In this document: piece by piece, positions 9,478 through 17,858 of the stretch
Numbering within the stretch: the first letter of the stretch is position 1
How the letters are laid out: each line of letters opens with the position of its first letter
DNA from: Polyangiaceae bacterium
GTDB taxonomy: Bacteria; Myxococcota_A; Polyangia; Polyangiales; Polyangiaceae
DNA length: 64,000 nucleotides
Direction of reading: 5' to 3'
Assembly (NCBI GenBank): GCA_020633205.1
Contig: JACKEB010000015.1
Coordinates: forward strand, 405,087 to 469,086
Notes under the pieces: generated by a model
The model's input: only the letters and a program-made list of their open reading frames with translations
What the model was told of the DNA's origin: nothing
Databases searched by the model: none
Position numbers and translations under genes: made by a program

Positions 9478-10872
9478 ATGCTGAACCCTTCCGTAGCGAT
9501 AGTGGACGAGGACCCGCTTTCGCGCGAGCTACTTAGGTTGTGGCTCGAGGCGGCGGGCTACGACGTGCTCGAGCTCGCGTCAGCGGCTGAGCTGCTATCG
9601 CGTCCGATCTTGCCAGAGATCTCCTGTGTCAGCCTGACCCTGTCGGACACGCCCGGTGACGCGCTGATTGGCACGCTCAAGGCCCGCGACCCCGACCGTC
9701 CTGCGCTGCTGATCAGCTCCCTCCAGGCACCTGACGCGGTGGCACGGGCGCTGGGTTGTGGAGCCTACGACGTGTTGAGCAAGCCGCTGGTACGCGAGCA
9801 GGTGCTGCTGCGGGTCAAGCGGGCCGCTGAGGTGTGGCGCTTGAAGTCTCGGGTCAAGGCGGTGTGTGGTGCAGCCGACTTGCCTCCCTCGCTCTGGGGG
9901 CGCAGTCCGGCCATCAAGGGCTTACTGGGCGATATTGATGCCGAAATCCATGGGGAAAATCCACTCATCGTGGTGGGTGAAGCCGGCAGCGGACGCGCCG
10001 CGGTCGCGCGTTTCCTCCACGTCCGTGGCTTGCGCTCAGGTGAGACCTTCGTTTCGTTCAACTGCGCGGAGTTGCCGCCGGCGCGCCATTTCGAAGAGCT
10101 GTTTGGTGACCACGGCGGGGGCGCGGAGAGCCTGTTTGCACGCGCCGCCGGGGGCGTGCTGTACATTCATGACGTTGGCTGGCTAGCCGCCGAAGCTCAG
10201 CAAGAGCTAGTCGATGCCTTGCGGTTGGATGGAGCTCCGAGGAGCTCAAGGCGACCCAGTGGTGGTTGGGCTGTCGCCGACGTGACCACCCGTCCAGCGT
10301 CGTTCGCCGCGCGTTCGGCACCGCGGCTGATCTGCAGCAGCAGCGTGGAGGTTCCGGTGCTGGCGCGCACTGGTCAGTTGAGCGAGGCGCTTGCCAGCCT
10401 GTTCGAGGGGTCGACTGTCTCAGTGCCACCGCTACGAGAGCGGCGCGACGACATCCCCGAGTTGCTCTCCTATTGGGTCAGGCGACTGTCGGTGGAGTCA
10501 GGCAGGCCGTCACCGCGCATCGCTGCGAGTGCGCTCGAGGCGCTGCTCGACTACAGCTGGCCGGGGAATGTCCACGAGCTGAGTCAGGTCGTGCAGCGTG
10601 CGATCCTGGCTAGCGATGGAGCGAGCATTCAGCTGAATGACCTACCCATTGCCGTGCGGCAAATGTTTGAGGAATCCGAGCGAGACAGCGGGCTCTTCGA
10701 GCCGACCCGGGACGACAACGTCGTGCCCTTGCGCGAACTGGAACGACGCGCGATTGCCCACGCTCTCAAGGTTGCTGACGGCAACGTTGGCCACGCGGCC
10801 CGCTTGCTCGGCATTGGCCGGGCGACGCTGTATCGGCGTCTGGCAGAGCAAGCTGGCTCACGGGTCGGTTGA
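9478..10872 (+). CDS. NtrC-type regulator with degenerate receiver and AAA+ domains
   Basis: 464 residues: receiver domain 1-115, AAA+ domain about 140-375, Fis-type helix-turn-helix about 430-458. In the receiver the acidic cluster (D10-D12) and the Lys of KP (102) are present, but the phospho-acceptor position carries Thr or Leu (SLTLSDTPG). In the AAA+ domain Walker A reads GEAGSGRA (Lys to Arg173), the GAFTGA sigma54 loop is absent (the segment is about 7 residues short), Walker B DE is HD (231-232), and the sensor II WPGNVREL is WPGNVHEL. I infer that it neither hydrolyses ATP normally nor activates sigma54, and may simply bind DNA. ATG 9478 follows a GGAGG that is unusually close, so the start is tentative. 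It lies between the FadJ-like and acyl-CoA dehydrogenase genes. Confidence 0.85.
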   Translation: MLNPSVAIVDEDPLSRELLRLWLEAAGYDVLELASAAELLSRPILPEISCVSLTLSDTPGDALIGTLKARDPDRPALLISSLQAPDAVARALGCGAYDVLSKPLVREQVLLRVKRAAEVWRLKSRVKAVCGAADLPPSLWGRSPAIKGLLGDIDAEIHGENPLIVVGEAGSGRAAVARFLHVRGLRSGETFVSFNCAELPPARHFEELFGDHGGGAESLFARAAGGVLYIHDVGWLAAEAQQELVDALRLDGAPRSSRRPSGGWAVADVTTRPASFAARSAPRLICSSSVEVPVLARTGQLSEALASLFEGSTVSVPPLRERRDDIPELLSYWVRRLSVESGRPSPRIAASALEALLDYSWPGNVHELSQVVQRAILASDGASIQLNDLPIAVRQMFEESERDSGLFEPTRDDNVVPLRELERRAIAHALKVADGNVGHAARLLGIGRATLYRRLAEQAGSRVG

Positions 10873-10996
10873 ACTGGACTGCGACTCCAGTTCACTGGCA
10901 GCTTGAATCCGCAGCAGCCGACCGTGTTCCGGCGAACGCCCGACTGAGTTGCTATCCTGGGCCCACCGCGGGACGGCCCGCGAGAAGGAGCTCGGC

Positions 10997-12142
10997 GTGA
11001 AGCGAAGTCTGCTCAGTGAAGAACACCGCATTTTCGAGAAAGCGTTCCGTACGTTCGTGGAGCGCGAGGTGCTGCCCAAGCAGAGCAGCTGGGCCGAGCG
11101 AGGCATGGTCGACCGCGAGACCTGGCTCGCCGCGGGCGCTGGTGGTTTCTTGTGCCCCTGGCTCGAAGAGGAGCACGGTGGGGCCGGCGGAGACTTCATC
11201 CACTCGGCGATCGCGATCGAGCAGCTGGCGTATGCCTACGAGTCAGGCTTCGCGATGGGGCTTCACAGTGACATCGTGACTCCGTACATCCACGAGTTCG
11301 GCACCGCGGAGCAGAAGCAGCGCTACCTCCCCGGGTGCGCCAGCGGTGAGGTGATCACCGCCATCGCGATGACCGAGCCTGGCACTGGCTCCGATTTGAA
11401 CGGTATCCAGACGACCGCGCTGCGAGACGGAGACTCGTACGTCATCAACGGCTCAAAGACCTTCATCTCCAACGGCATCCTTTGCGACGTATGCATCGTC
11501 GCGGCGAAGACGGATACGAACCCTGACAATCGCCACCAGTCGCTATCGCTTTTCCTCGTGGATGCAGGGACGCAGGGTTTCACGAAGGGCCAAAAGCTCA
11601 AGAAGATGGGCATGGCCAGCCAGGACACCTCGGAGCTGCATTTCGAGGACTGCCGCGTGCCGAAGAGCGCTTTGCTTGGCGAAGAGGGCATGGGCTTCTT
11701 GATGCTGACGCGCAAGCTTCAGCAAGAGCGTCTCGTGGTGGCCATCGGGTCCCAGGCGAGTGCGGAGCAAGTCCTCGCGGATACGCTCACTTATGTCAAA
11801 GAGCGGACCGCGTTTGGCAAGCCTCTCAGCAAGTTCCAGAACACCAAGTTCAAGTTGGCGGAGTGTGCAACCGAGGTGGAAGTGGGGCGTGCCTTCCTTG
11901 ACCGCCTAATTGCAGAGCACGTGGCGGGCGAGCACCTGGTGAAGGAGTGCTCCATGGCCAAGCTATGGCAGACCGAGATGCTCGGACGCGTGGTGGATGA
12001 GTGCCTGCAGCTGTTTGGCGGCTACGGGTACATGCTCGAGTACCCGGTCACGCGCGCGTACATGGATGCGCGAGTCCAGCGGATCTTCGCGGGCACGAAC
12101 GAGATCATGAAGGTGATCATCGCGCAGCAGCTCGGCTTGTAG
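10997..12142 (+). CDS. Acyl-CoA dehydrogenase
   Basis: 381-residue FAD enzyme that introduces the trans-2 double bond into acyl-CoA. Signatures are AMTEPGTGSDL (FAD/substrate), KTFISNG, RTAFGKPL, and the C-terminal QLFGGYGY with FAGTNEI. The site that is the catalytic Glu in short and medium-chain enzymes (YEGT) is Ala here, whereas E244 in QQERLVVA matches the helix-G Glu of the long-chain/isovaleryl subgroup, so a long-chain-type enzyme is likely. GTG 10997 has AAGGAG 6 bases upstream; the longer frame from 10949 is not needed. It is the only member of the 6.4-12.1 kb block whose catalytic residues look intact. Confidence 0.93.
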   Translation: MKRSLLSEEHRIFEKAFRTFVEREVLPKQSSWAERGMVDRETWLAAGAGGFLCPWLEEEHGGAGGDFIHSAIAIEQLAYAYESGFAMGLHSDIVTPYIHEFGTAEQKQRYLPGCASGEVITAIAMTEPGTGSDLNGIQTTALRDGDSYVINGSKTFISNGILCDVCIVAAKTDTNPDNRHQSLSLFLVDAGTQGFTKGQKLKKMGMASQDTSELHFEDCRVPKSALLGEEGMGFLMLTRKLQQERLVVAIGSQASAEQVLADTLTYVKERTAFGKPLSKFQNTKFKLAECATEVEVGRAFLDRLIAEHVAGEHLVKECSMAKLWQTEMLGRVVDECLQLFGGYGYMLEYPVTRAYMDARVQRIFAGTNEIMKVIIAQQLGL

Positions 12143-12217
12143 AGCGGGGGCGGCTTGCGGGGGTGTAGCGGCTCGGGCTAGACGGCAGAGCAACGGCTCT
12201 CCCCCCGACGCTGTCTC

Positions 12218-14218
12218 ATGCTCGACGTTGCTCAACCCTGGTACTTCGGACTCGCGCTCTGCTGCGTGTGCCTTGCGGCGCCTGCTGCCTCTGCACAGGC
12301 GGGCGACGTGGTGGTGAAGGGGGCGCGGTCGGATCACTCGACGCAAGATCCCAGCGCGGCGAGCCAGGTGCTTCGCGACGATGAGTTGAAGGCGCCAGGC
12401 GCGAGTGCCGGGGATGCTCTGGAACGCGTGAGCGGCGTGGAGGTCTCCCGCAGCGGAGCTGCCACGGATCGCACCACGCTCTCTCTTCGGGGGTCGACAG
12501 CCGCACAAGTGCCCGTCTATCTCGGACCGCTGCGCCTGAACGACGAGGTGACGGGCGCTGCCGATCTCGGCAGCGTGCCGCTGTGGATGTTGGATCGCGT
12601 CGAGGTGTTTCGCGGGAGCACCCCTGCAAGGGCAGACGCTTACGGTATGGGGGGCGCGGTATTCTTTGAACCAAAATTTCCCCGTAGAAACTCGATTGGG
12701 GCCGGTCTCGGTATCGGAAGCTTTGGAGAACAGAGCGCGTGGGGTAGGGGGGAGGTCAGCTCTCGCGGCGCTGGTGGGTGGCGCTCCGGAGCGCTAGTAG
12801 GCTTGCGCCTCGCGCGTGCTGACAACGACTACAGCTACGTCGACGACCGGGGCACCGCCTTTGACGAGCGCGACGACATCACGCGGACTCGTTCGAACGC
12901 TGACTTCTCCGAGTGGGATGCGTGGGCCATTGGCCTGATGCGTTCCTCGCGAGGCGCGCGGGTGCTGACTCTGGCAAACGCCTTCTCGAGGGAACAAGGA
13001 GTGACAGGCCTTGCGTCTGTTCCAGCGCAGGCTGTGCGCTCAAGACAACAGCGACTTCTCGCTGGTGTCTCGGTTAAGTTACCTTGCGGAAAAAAAGCGG
13101 TGGGCAGGCGCTGCGAGTTGGAACTCGGGACGCAGCTGCTCGACACTCGGGAGTCCGTCTCCGATCCACTCTCGGAGCTTGGCATCGGACCAGGAGGAGC
13201 GCAGAACATCGGCAGTCGAGCGGGGCAGCGCCTGCGGCTCACCTGGGGGGCGGGCCCGCTGGAGTTGTCGGGCCAGGCTGACGTGGCGCGTGACTCGCTG
13301 CGCGTGCGCGGAGCTCAACAGAGCGGCTCGGAGCGCTTCAGCGCACGCCCGGCGCTCGAGGTCGTGTTGCGTCCTGACGCGCGCGCGAGCTACGCGCTGA
13401 GCGGCGCGTTGCCCATCGTGTCCACTCGCTCTGATGCTAGAGTCTCTGACGTTTCCGCGGGGAGTGATGGCTTGGAGCCTGAGGGGCGACTTGGCGTGGC
13501 GTACTCGGTGACCGAGCACTTGAGCCTGTTGTTCAATGTTGGACATTTCACCCGGCGCCCTACCTTGGGAGAGCTGTTTGGCTTGAGTTCGCTGGTCAGG
13601 GGGAACGCTGGACTTGTCGCTGAGCGCGGAGAGGGGATCGACTTCGGTGTGCGCGCCGCGCTCGTGCAACAGCGAACGTTCAGCTTGGCGGTCGAGAGCT
13701 TTGGGTTCGCCCGTTGGTCTAGGGACTTGATCGCTTACCGGCGGTCGACGTTTGGGGTGGTGACGCCTTTCAATGTGGCTACCGCGCGAGTGCTTGGCGT
13801 GGAATCAGCGTTCCAGATGACCTTCGACGACTGGCTGCGCTGGCGGGGGAGCTTGACGTTGCAGGACCCGCGGGACACCAGCGACGACCGCGGCGTCTCC
13901 AACGACCTCTTGCCCTATCACGCTCGGCTCATGGCTAGCTCGCGGCTCGGCTTCTACGCCCCACGGGGCAGCAGTCTTCCTCCGTCGGAGTTGGTGCTCG
14001 CGACGTCTTACCGCTCGTCGAAGTTTGCGGACCCTGCTGGGCTCGTCGTGGTTCCCGAGCAACTGCGCTGGGACTTGGAGGCCGCCGTAGCGCTCTACGA
14101 CGAGCGCTTGCAGCTCCGTGGGATGCTGCGAAACCTCTTCGGAAGCCGGCAGTACGACCTCCTCGGGCAGCCACAACCGGGACGCAGTTTCCACGCGAGT
14201 GCTGAGCTAGTCTGGTAA
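12218..14218 (+). CDS. TonB-dependent outer-membrane receptor
   Basis: 666 residues. A signal peptide (about 1-26, ending AASAQA) precedes a plug domain (about 45-150) with LKAPGASAGDALERVSGV and the typical DRVEVFRGST, then a beta-barrel rich in alternating aromatic and polar residues, ending in a terminal aromatic (SAELVW) as expected for outer-membrane insertion. The substrate cannot be told from sequence; vitamin B12/siderophore-type receptors have this layout. No clear ribosome site precedes ATG 12218. No ABC transporter or ExbBD genes are nearby, so energy coupling must come from elsewhere. Confidence 0.9.
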   Translation: MLDVAQPWYFGLALCCVCLAAPAASAQAGDVVVKGARSDHSTQDPSAASQVLRDDELKAPGASAGDALERVSGVEVSRSGAATDRTTLSLRGSTAAQVPVYLGPLRLNDEVTGAADLGSVPLWMLDRVEVFRGSTPARADAYGMGGAVFFEPKFPRRNSIGAGLGIGSFGEQSAWGRGEVSSRGAGGWRSGALVGLRLARADNDYSYVDDRGTAFDERDDITRTRSNADFSEWDAWAIGLMRSSRGARVLTLANAFSREQGVTGLASVPAQAVRSRQQRLLAGVSVKLPCGKKAVGRRCELELGTQLLDTRESVSDPLSELGIGPGGAQNIGSRAGQRLRLTWGAGPLELSGQADVARDSLRVRGAQQSGSERFSARPALEVVLRPDARASYALSGALPIVSTRSDARVSDVSAGSDGLEPEGRLGVAYSVTEHLSLLFNVGHFTRRPTLGELFGLSSLVRGNAGLVAERGEGIDFGVRAALVQQRTFSLAVESFGFARWSRDLIAYRRSTFGVVTPFNVATARVLGVESAFQMTFDDWLRWRGSLTLQDPRDTSDDRGVSNDLLPYHARLMASSRLGFYAPRGSSLPPSELVLATSYRSSKFADPAGLVVVPEQLRWDLEAAVALYDERLQLRGMLRNLFGSRQYDLLGQPQPGRSFHASAELVW

Positions 14219-14291
14219 CTGCGGCCTCCTCAAAACAAACAGCCAAGCCTGTAGGCAGAGCCGTGTCCATCAGGGACGGAGGCTTTAAGGC

Positions 14292-15062
14292 ATGGCGGAT
14301 CTACTCAGGGAAGACTCACTACTGTTCTCGCTCAAGGGCTTGCAGCGCTTGGAGAAAGAGCGCGTCGACCGCGAGCTGGCCGACCGAGAGCAACGCCTGG
14401 CGGAGCAACACCAGCGTCGAGTCCTCGAAGAGCAGCGTCAGCGCGACGCGGAGAAGCGCCGTACCGAAGCCGAAGCCGCTCGTCGCGAGGCCGAGCGTCT
14501 GCGCCGACAAGAAGAGGATGCCCGCCTGGAGGCGCTGAAGCGCGCGGAGTGCGAGCGGGTACTGCAAGAGTCCAAGCTAAGAGCGGAGCTAGCCGTCGCG
14601 GCGGCGGAGCGCGCTCACGAGGTCAAGCTCGCCGAGATCCGTACGGATAATGAAAAGCGTGTGGCGAAGATCGCCGCTAGCCTTTGCGCAGGGCTCGCGA
14701 TCCTCGTGACGAGCGGGTCACTCGGTCTCTACTTCGGGAAGCTCGAGCCGGAACACACCCAGGCGATAGCCCAGTTGGAGCGCCAGTTCGCGAATGCGAA
14801 GGCCGACTCGAAGCAGCTTCGCGATGACCTCGACGAGGTGAAGGGACAGCTACAGACGGAGCAAGCCGAGAGCGCGCGCCTCAAGCGCCAGCGCGACGAG
14901 GCCCAGCGCCAGCTCTCCCAAGCCGAGCAGACCAAGCCAGAGTCGATCCCTCCGGTGCGACCTCATCGAAAGGCGTCCGGCACCCCCATCGCTCGCGCCG
15001 GGGCGACTCAGAAGTGCAAGCCCGGCGAGGCCTACGACCCAATGAGCTACTGTTTGCCCTGA
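14292..15062 (+). CDS. Coiled-coil single-pass membrane protein
   Basis: 256 residues. An extended, highly charged Glu/Arg/Gln coiled coil spans about 8-120, one membrane helix is at about 125-148 (IAASLCAGLAILVTSGSLGLYFG), and a second coiled coil at about 152-212. A basic linker and a short C-terminal tail with two cysteines (KCKPGEAYDPMSYC) complete it. This resembles other myxobacterial proteins of unknown role that link cytoplasmic and periplasmic coiled coils. GGAGG at 14278-14282 gives a ribosome site for ATG 14292. It is convergent with the Fam20C-like gene, with 36 bases between the stops. Confidence 0.8.
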   Translation: MADLLREDSLLFSLKGLQRLEKERVDRELADREQRLAEQHQRRVLEEQRQRDAEKRRTEAEAARREAERLRRQEEDARLEALKRAECERVLQESKLRAELAVAAAERAHEVKLAEIRTDNEKRVAKIAASLCAGLAILVTSGSLGLYFGKLEPEHTQAIAQLERQFANAKADSKQLRDDLDEVKGQLQTEQAESARLKRQRDEAQRQLSQAEQTKPESIPPVRPHRKASGTPIARAGATQKCKPGEAYDPMSYCLP

Positions 15063-15098
15063 GCAGATGTCAGCATTGTAAGGGCCTGCCAGCTCGCT

Positions 15099-16268
15099 TC
15101 ATTTCCCGCAGGAATCGATGTGAGCGAGAAGGCGCTCGAGGCGCCAGTCCAAGGCGGATAGGTGCTCGGTACTGAGCACCGGTGCGAGTGGATCCTTGGC
15201 GAGGGAGCGCGCCAGGCGTTGGCCGAGGCGCTGCGCTGGGGGGACGCGTGGGCCCAGGGCTCGCAGATTTTTGATCAGCCCGGGCGGGAACTCACACAGG
15301 TGTTCGAGGTCGCCGTCCAGCGCGAGCTTGCGCTGCATCCGCCAGTCCGCGAACCCAGCGCCATTGTCGAGGAAGATGAGCGGCCCAGCTTGACCGAGCA
15401 GCAGGGTATTACCACCTGACCAGCGGTCGGTGTTGTCGAGCAGGTAGTCGAACGCGCTGAGTTCTTGCAGAGCTGGGATCTGCGGTTCAATTGCCGTGGG
15501 GATTTTTTCCAGGCTCCACTTCGGCCAGCCGCGAGGAACGTCGAGCGAGTACAGGCGCTTGGTGTGCCAGGCGATCACGGCGCCCCGCAGCATACCCGGT
15601 TCGGCCTCATTCAGCTCGGAGTCGAAGCGTTCGATGAATTGGCTGTCGGCCTTGCTGGCGACGAGTAGTCGCCGTAGCGCTGAGCGTGGTAGCTGACGTC
15701 CCACGACGGGCGCGGTGCGCGCACAGCCCAGCAGGCGGTCCAGGTGGTAGGCGACGATCTCGCTCTTGAAGTTCGTTGCGGACTTCTTCTGGTCCGCCTT
15801 TAGTACCGCGCGGTAACCATCCTCGAAGTAGAGACGAATGGTTACGGTGGACCCTCCCTTGTTCTGAGTTGCCTTGGTGATGGAGGCATAGGACATGCGG
15901 CGCAGCCACGCGGCGTCCTCGGCAACATCGATGGGGCCGCGTGCATCGCCTTTGATAGCGTGCGGTGGATTTTGGGTGAGGGAAGTCGGCACCTTGCCAC
16001 GAGGGATCGGCGCTGCGGCGCTTGCGGGAGGTTCTGCGGTGGGCGGTGGTTTTCCCTCACCCCCAGACCCGGCTGAGGTGGCTGAAACGCTGAGTGCTGG
16101 TGCGGCCGCGGATGCGGGAGCCAAGGGAGCGCTCGCAATGGGCGCTGATGATTTCCGAGCACTAGGCGCGCCATCGGCCGCCGCTTCTTGATCGCAGCTC
16201 GCGAGGCATAGACACCCCATGGCCCACCACGCGCGGCCCAGGGCCCTGGAGATTCGCTTCGTTCGCAC
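15099..16268 (-). CDS. Fam20C/Four-jointed-like kinase, putative lipoprotein
   Basis: 389 residues from GTG 16268. A lipoprotein signal with LCLASC (Cys25) is followed by an Ala/Pro/Ser-rich linker (to about 95) and a kinase-like domain. SEIVAYHLDRLLG...PVVGR closely resembles animal Fam20C (AEIAAFHLDRIL...PTVGR). N-lobe AVLK gives K157 and E170; the catalytic-loop equivalent is DYLLDNTDRW (D281; Fam20C has DFLIGNMDRH) and the metal site is FLDNGAGF (D301; Fam20C LDNARGFG). All four residues expected for phosphotransfer are present, so activity is plausible, probably at the envelope. The start lies 29 bases from that of the divergent deacetylase gene. Substrate unknown. Confidence 0.75.
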   Translation of the reverse strand: MRTKRISRALGRAWWAMGCLCLASCDQEAAADGAPSARKSSAPIASAPLAPASAAAPALSVSATSAGSGGEGKPPPTAEPPASAAAPIPRGKVPTSLTQNPPHAIKGDARGPIDVAEDAAWLRRMSYASITKATQNKGGSTVTIRLYFEDGYRAVLKADQKKSATNFKSEIVAYHLDRLLGCARTAPVVGRQLPRSALRRLLVASKADSQFIERFDSELNEAEPGMLRGAVIAWHTKRLYSLDVPRGWPKWSLEKIPTAIEPQIPALQELSAFDYLLDNTDRWSGGNTLLLGQAGPLIFLDNGAGFADWRMQRKLALDGDLEHLCEFPPGLIKNLRALGPRVPPAQRLGQRLARSLAKDPLAPVLSTEHLSALDWRLERLLAHIDSCGK

Positions 16269-16297
16269 CTCGACCGCCGCGAAGCTATCATCGCGCC

Positions 16298-17521
16298 GTG
16301 CAACACACGAGCCCGCAAGAGTCGCCGAGGCTGACCCGTGGCTCGATTGCTGCTGCACGCCTCGTGGGCATTGGCGTGCTCACCTTCGCCGGAGTCTATG
16401 TTGGGGCCAAGCTGCGGACGTCGGATGCGGGCGGCGCTGCGGTCAACCAAACGGCTGCGCTAGTCGTTTCGGTTGCGCCCTCTGCGCCTGCGACAGCTCC
16501 GCCCAAGGTCGTGCAAGGAGGGATCCTCGAGCTGCGGCCTCACGGCTCACGGGTCAACTTGAACACGGCCATCGAGCTCGACTTCTCCGCGCCAGTGGAG
16601 CCCACGAGTGTCGAGAAATCGGTCGAGAGCGTGCCACCGATCGACTGGCGAGTCAGTTGGCCGAGGCCGACGCGCATTCGGCTCGAGCCCAAGGCGCCGC
16701 TCAAGAGCGGAACCGTGTACCGCATCAGCACCGGGGGCCGCCTAGCGAACGGTGGGGAGCTGGCCAGCTTCCTTGGTGAGTTCCGTACGGAAGTGCCTGC
16801 GCCGAAGGAAGTGGTCAAGGGCAACGGCGGCAATCTGATCCTCAGCTTCGACGACGGGCCTCGGGGTAGCGCACGCACCCGCCACATCCTGGACGTGCTC
16901 GAGCAGTACCATGCGAAGGCGCTGTTCTTCCCCGTGGCACAAAACCTCGAACGCTATCCGAAGTGGATCGAGCAGGTGGAAGCGAGAGGGCACCGCGTGT
17001 GCAATCACAGCTACACTCATCCCAACCTGGCGAGTCGGCGGATCTCGGATCGTGGCTTGCGCCAGGAGATTGAGAAGGGCGCAGGGTTCGGACGCTGCAA
17101 GCTGTTCCGGCCTCCCATGATGGCCCATGACGAGCGCAGCGATCGTGTCGCTGCAGAGTTGGGACTCAGCGTCTTCTTGTGGGACATCGACACCCGGGAC
17201 TGGGAGGAGATCCCCGCGGATGAGATCTACAACCGCGTCCTGCGGGCGGTGGAGCCGGGCAGCGTCGTGTTGTTCCACCTGCAGGCGCGCCGCACTCTGC
17301 GTGCACTGCGCGGCTTGTTGCCGCGGCTGGTGAAGGAGGGATACGTCCTCTCCTGGGACCCACGAGATGTCGACCAAGCGGCCCGGGAGCGTTTTGGGGT
17401 AGGGCGTAGCGCGACCTGGCTCTCCCCCCCGGAAGACGCGCGGCGTCGCTGGCTGGCGGCGTTCGAGGCACCCAGCGGCGTCGATCCGTGGCCGTTTCCC
17501 TTGGGAGAAACCGAGAAATAA
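16298..17521 (+). CDS. Membrane-anchored polysaccharide deacetylase with Ig-like domain
   Basis: 407 residues. An N-terminal membrane anchor (about 17-38) is followed by an Ig-like Big_5 domain (about 68-165), then a NodB deacetylase domain: SFDDGPRG (first Asp), HSYTHPNL (metal His pair), FRPPM, LWDIDTRDW and LFHL. The usual final HD is HL, otherwise the metal and catalytic positions are kept. It probably removes N-acetyl groups from peptidoglycan or another envelope glycan. The start is GTG 16298 because the anchor requires it; no good ribosome site is visible. Its promoter must overlap the first codons of the divergent Fam20C-like gene, which suggests linked expression. Confidence 0.88.
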   Translation: MQHTSPQESPRLTRGSIAAARLVGIGVLTFAGVYVGAKLRTSDAGGAAVNQTAALVVSVAPSAPATAPPKVVQGGILELRPHGSRVNLNTAIELDFSAPVEPTSVEKSVESVPPIDWRVSWPRPTRIRLEPKAPLKSGTVYRISTGGRLANGGELASFLGEFRTEVPAPKEVVKGNGGNLILSFDDGPRGSARTRHILDVLEQYHAKALFFPVAQNLERYPKWIEQVEARGHRVCNHSYTHPNLASRRISDRGLRQEIEKGAGFGRCKLFRPPMMAHDERSDRVAAELGLSVFLWDIDTRDWEEIPADEIYNRVLRAVEPGSVVLFHLQARRTLRALRGLLPRLVKEGYVLSWDPRDVDQAARERFGVGRSATWLSPPEDARRRWLAAFEAPSGVDPWPFPLGETEK

Positions 17522-17858
17522 AACGGGTTCGAAACGGCCATTGGTTCACGCAAAGTCGGCGTACCCACATTCACACACTGTTCCGAACCTCGTGGGCGCT
17601 CCTCGCCCCTGACAGCGCTGTCCCAGGTGTGTTGGCGCTTTCCTGGAACGGATCCGAGAAAGTCAGGCTAGCTTTGTTGTGGTTCGTGTTTTGCACCGCT
17701 GACTGAATGCCCCGTTGGGGCACTCGTCGATCCAGAGTGGCCAGGCCGGGGGGAAGCTCGGGTTTTCACCAACCGTAAGGGGTTCTGGTTCGCTTTCTTT
17801 GGATTGCTATCTGTCGCCCCCATGCGCGGGGTGATTCCTGCCAGGAGTAATACTCAAC
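17522..17858 (+). other. Intergenic region with hairpin and possible extended -10
   Basis: No gene seen. TGCCCC-GTT-GGGGCA (17708-17722) is a 6-bp hairpin without a T-run. TTGCTATCTG around 17804-17813 resembles an extended -10 element about 45 bases upstream of the Cys-rich protein gene. The rest has no recognisable structure. Confidence 0.35.
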
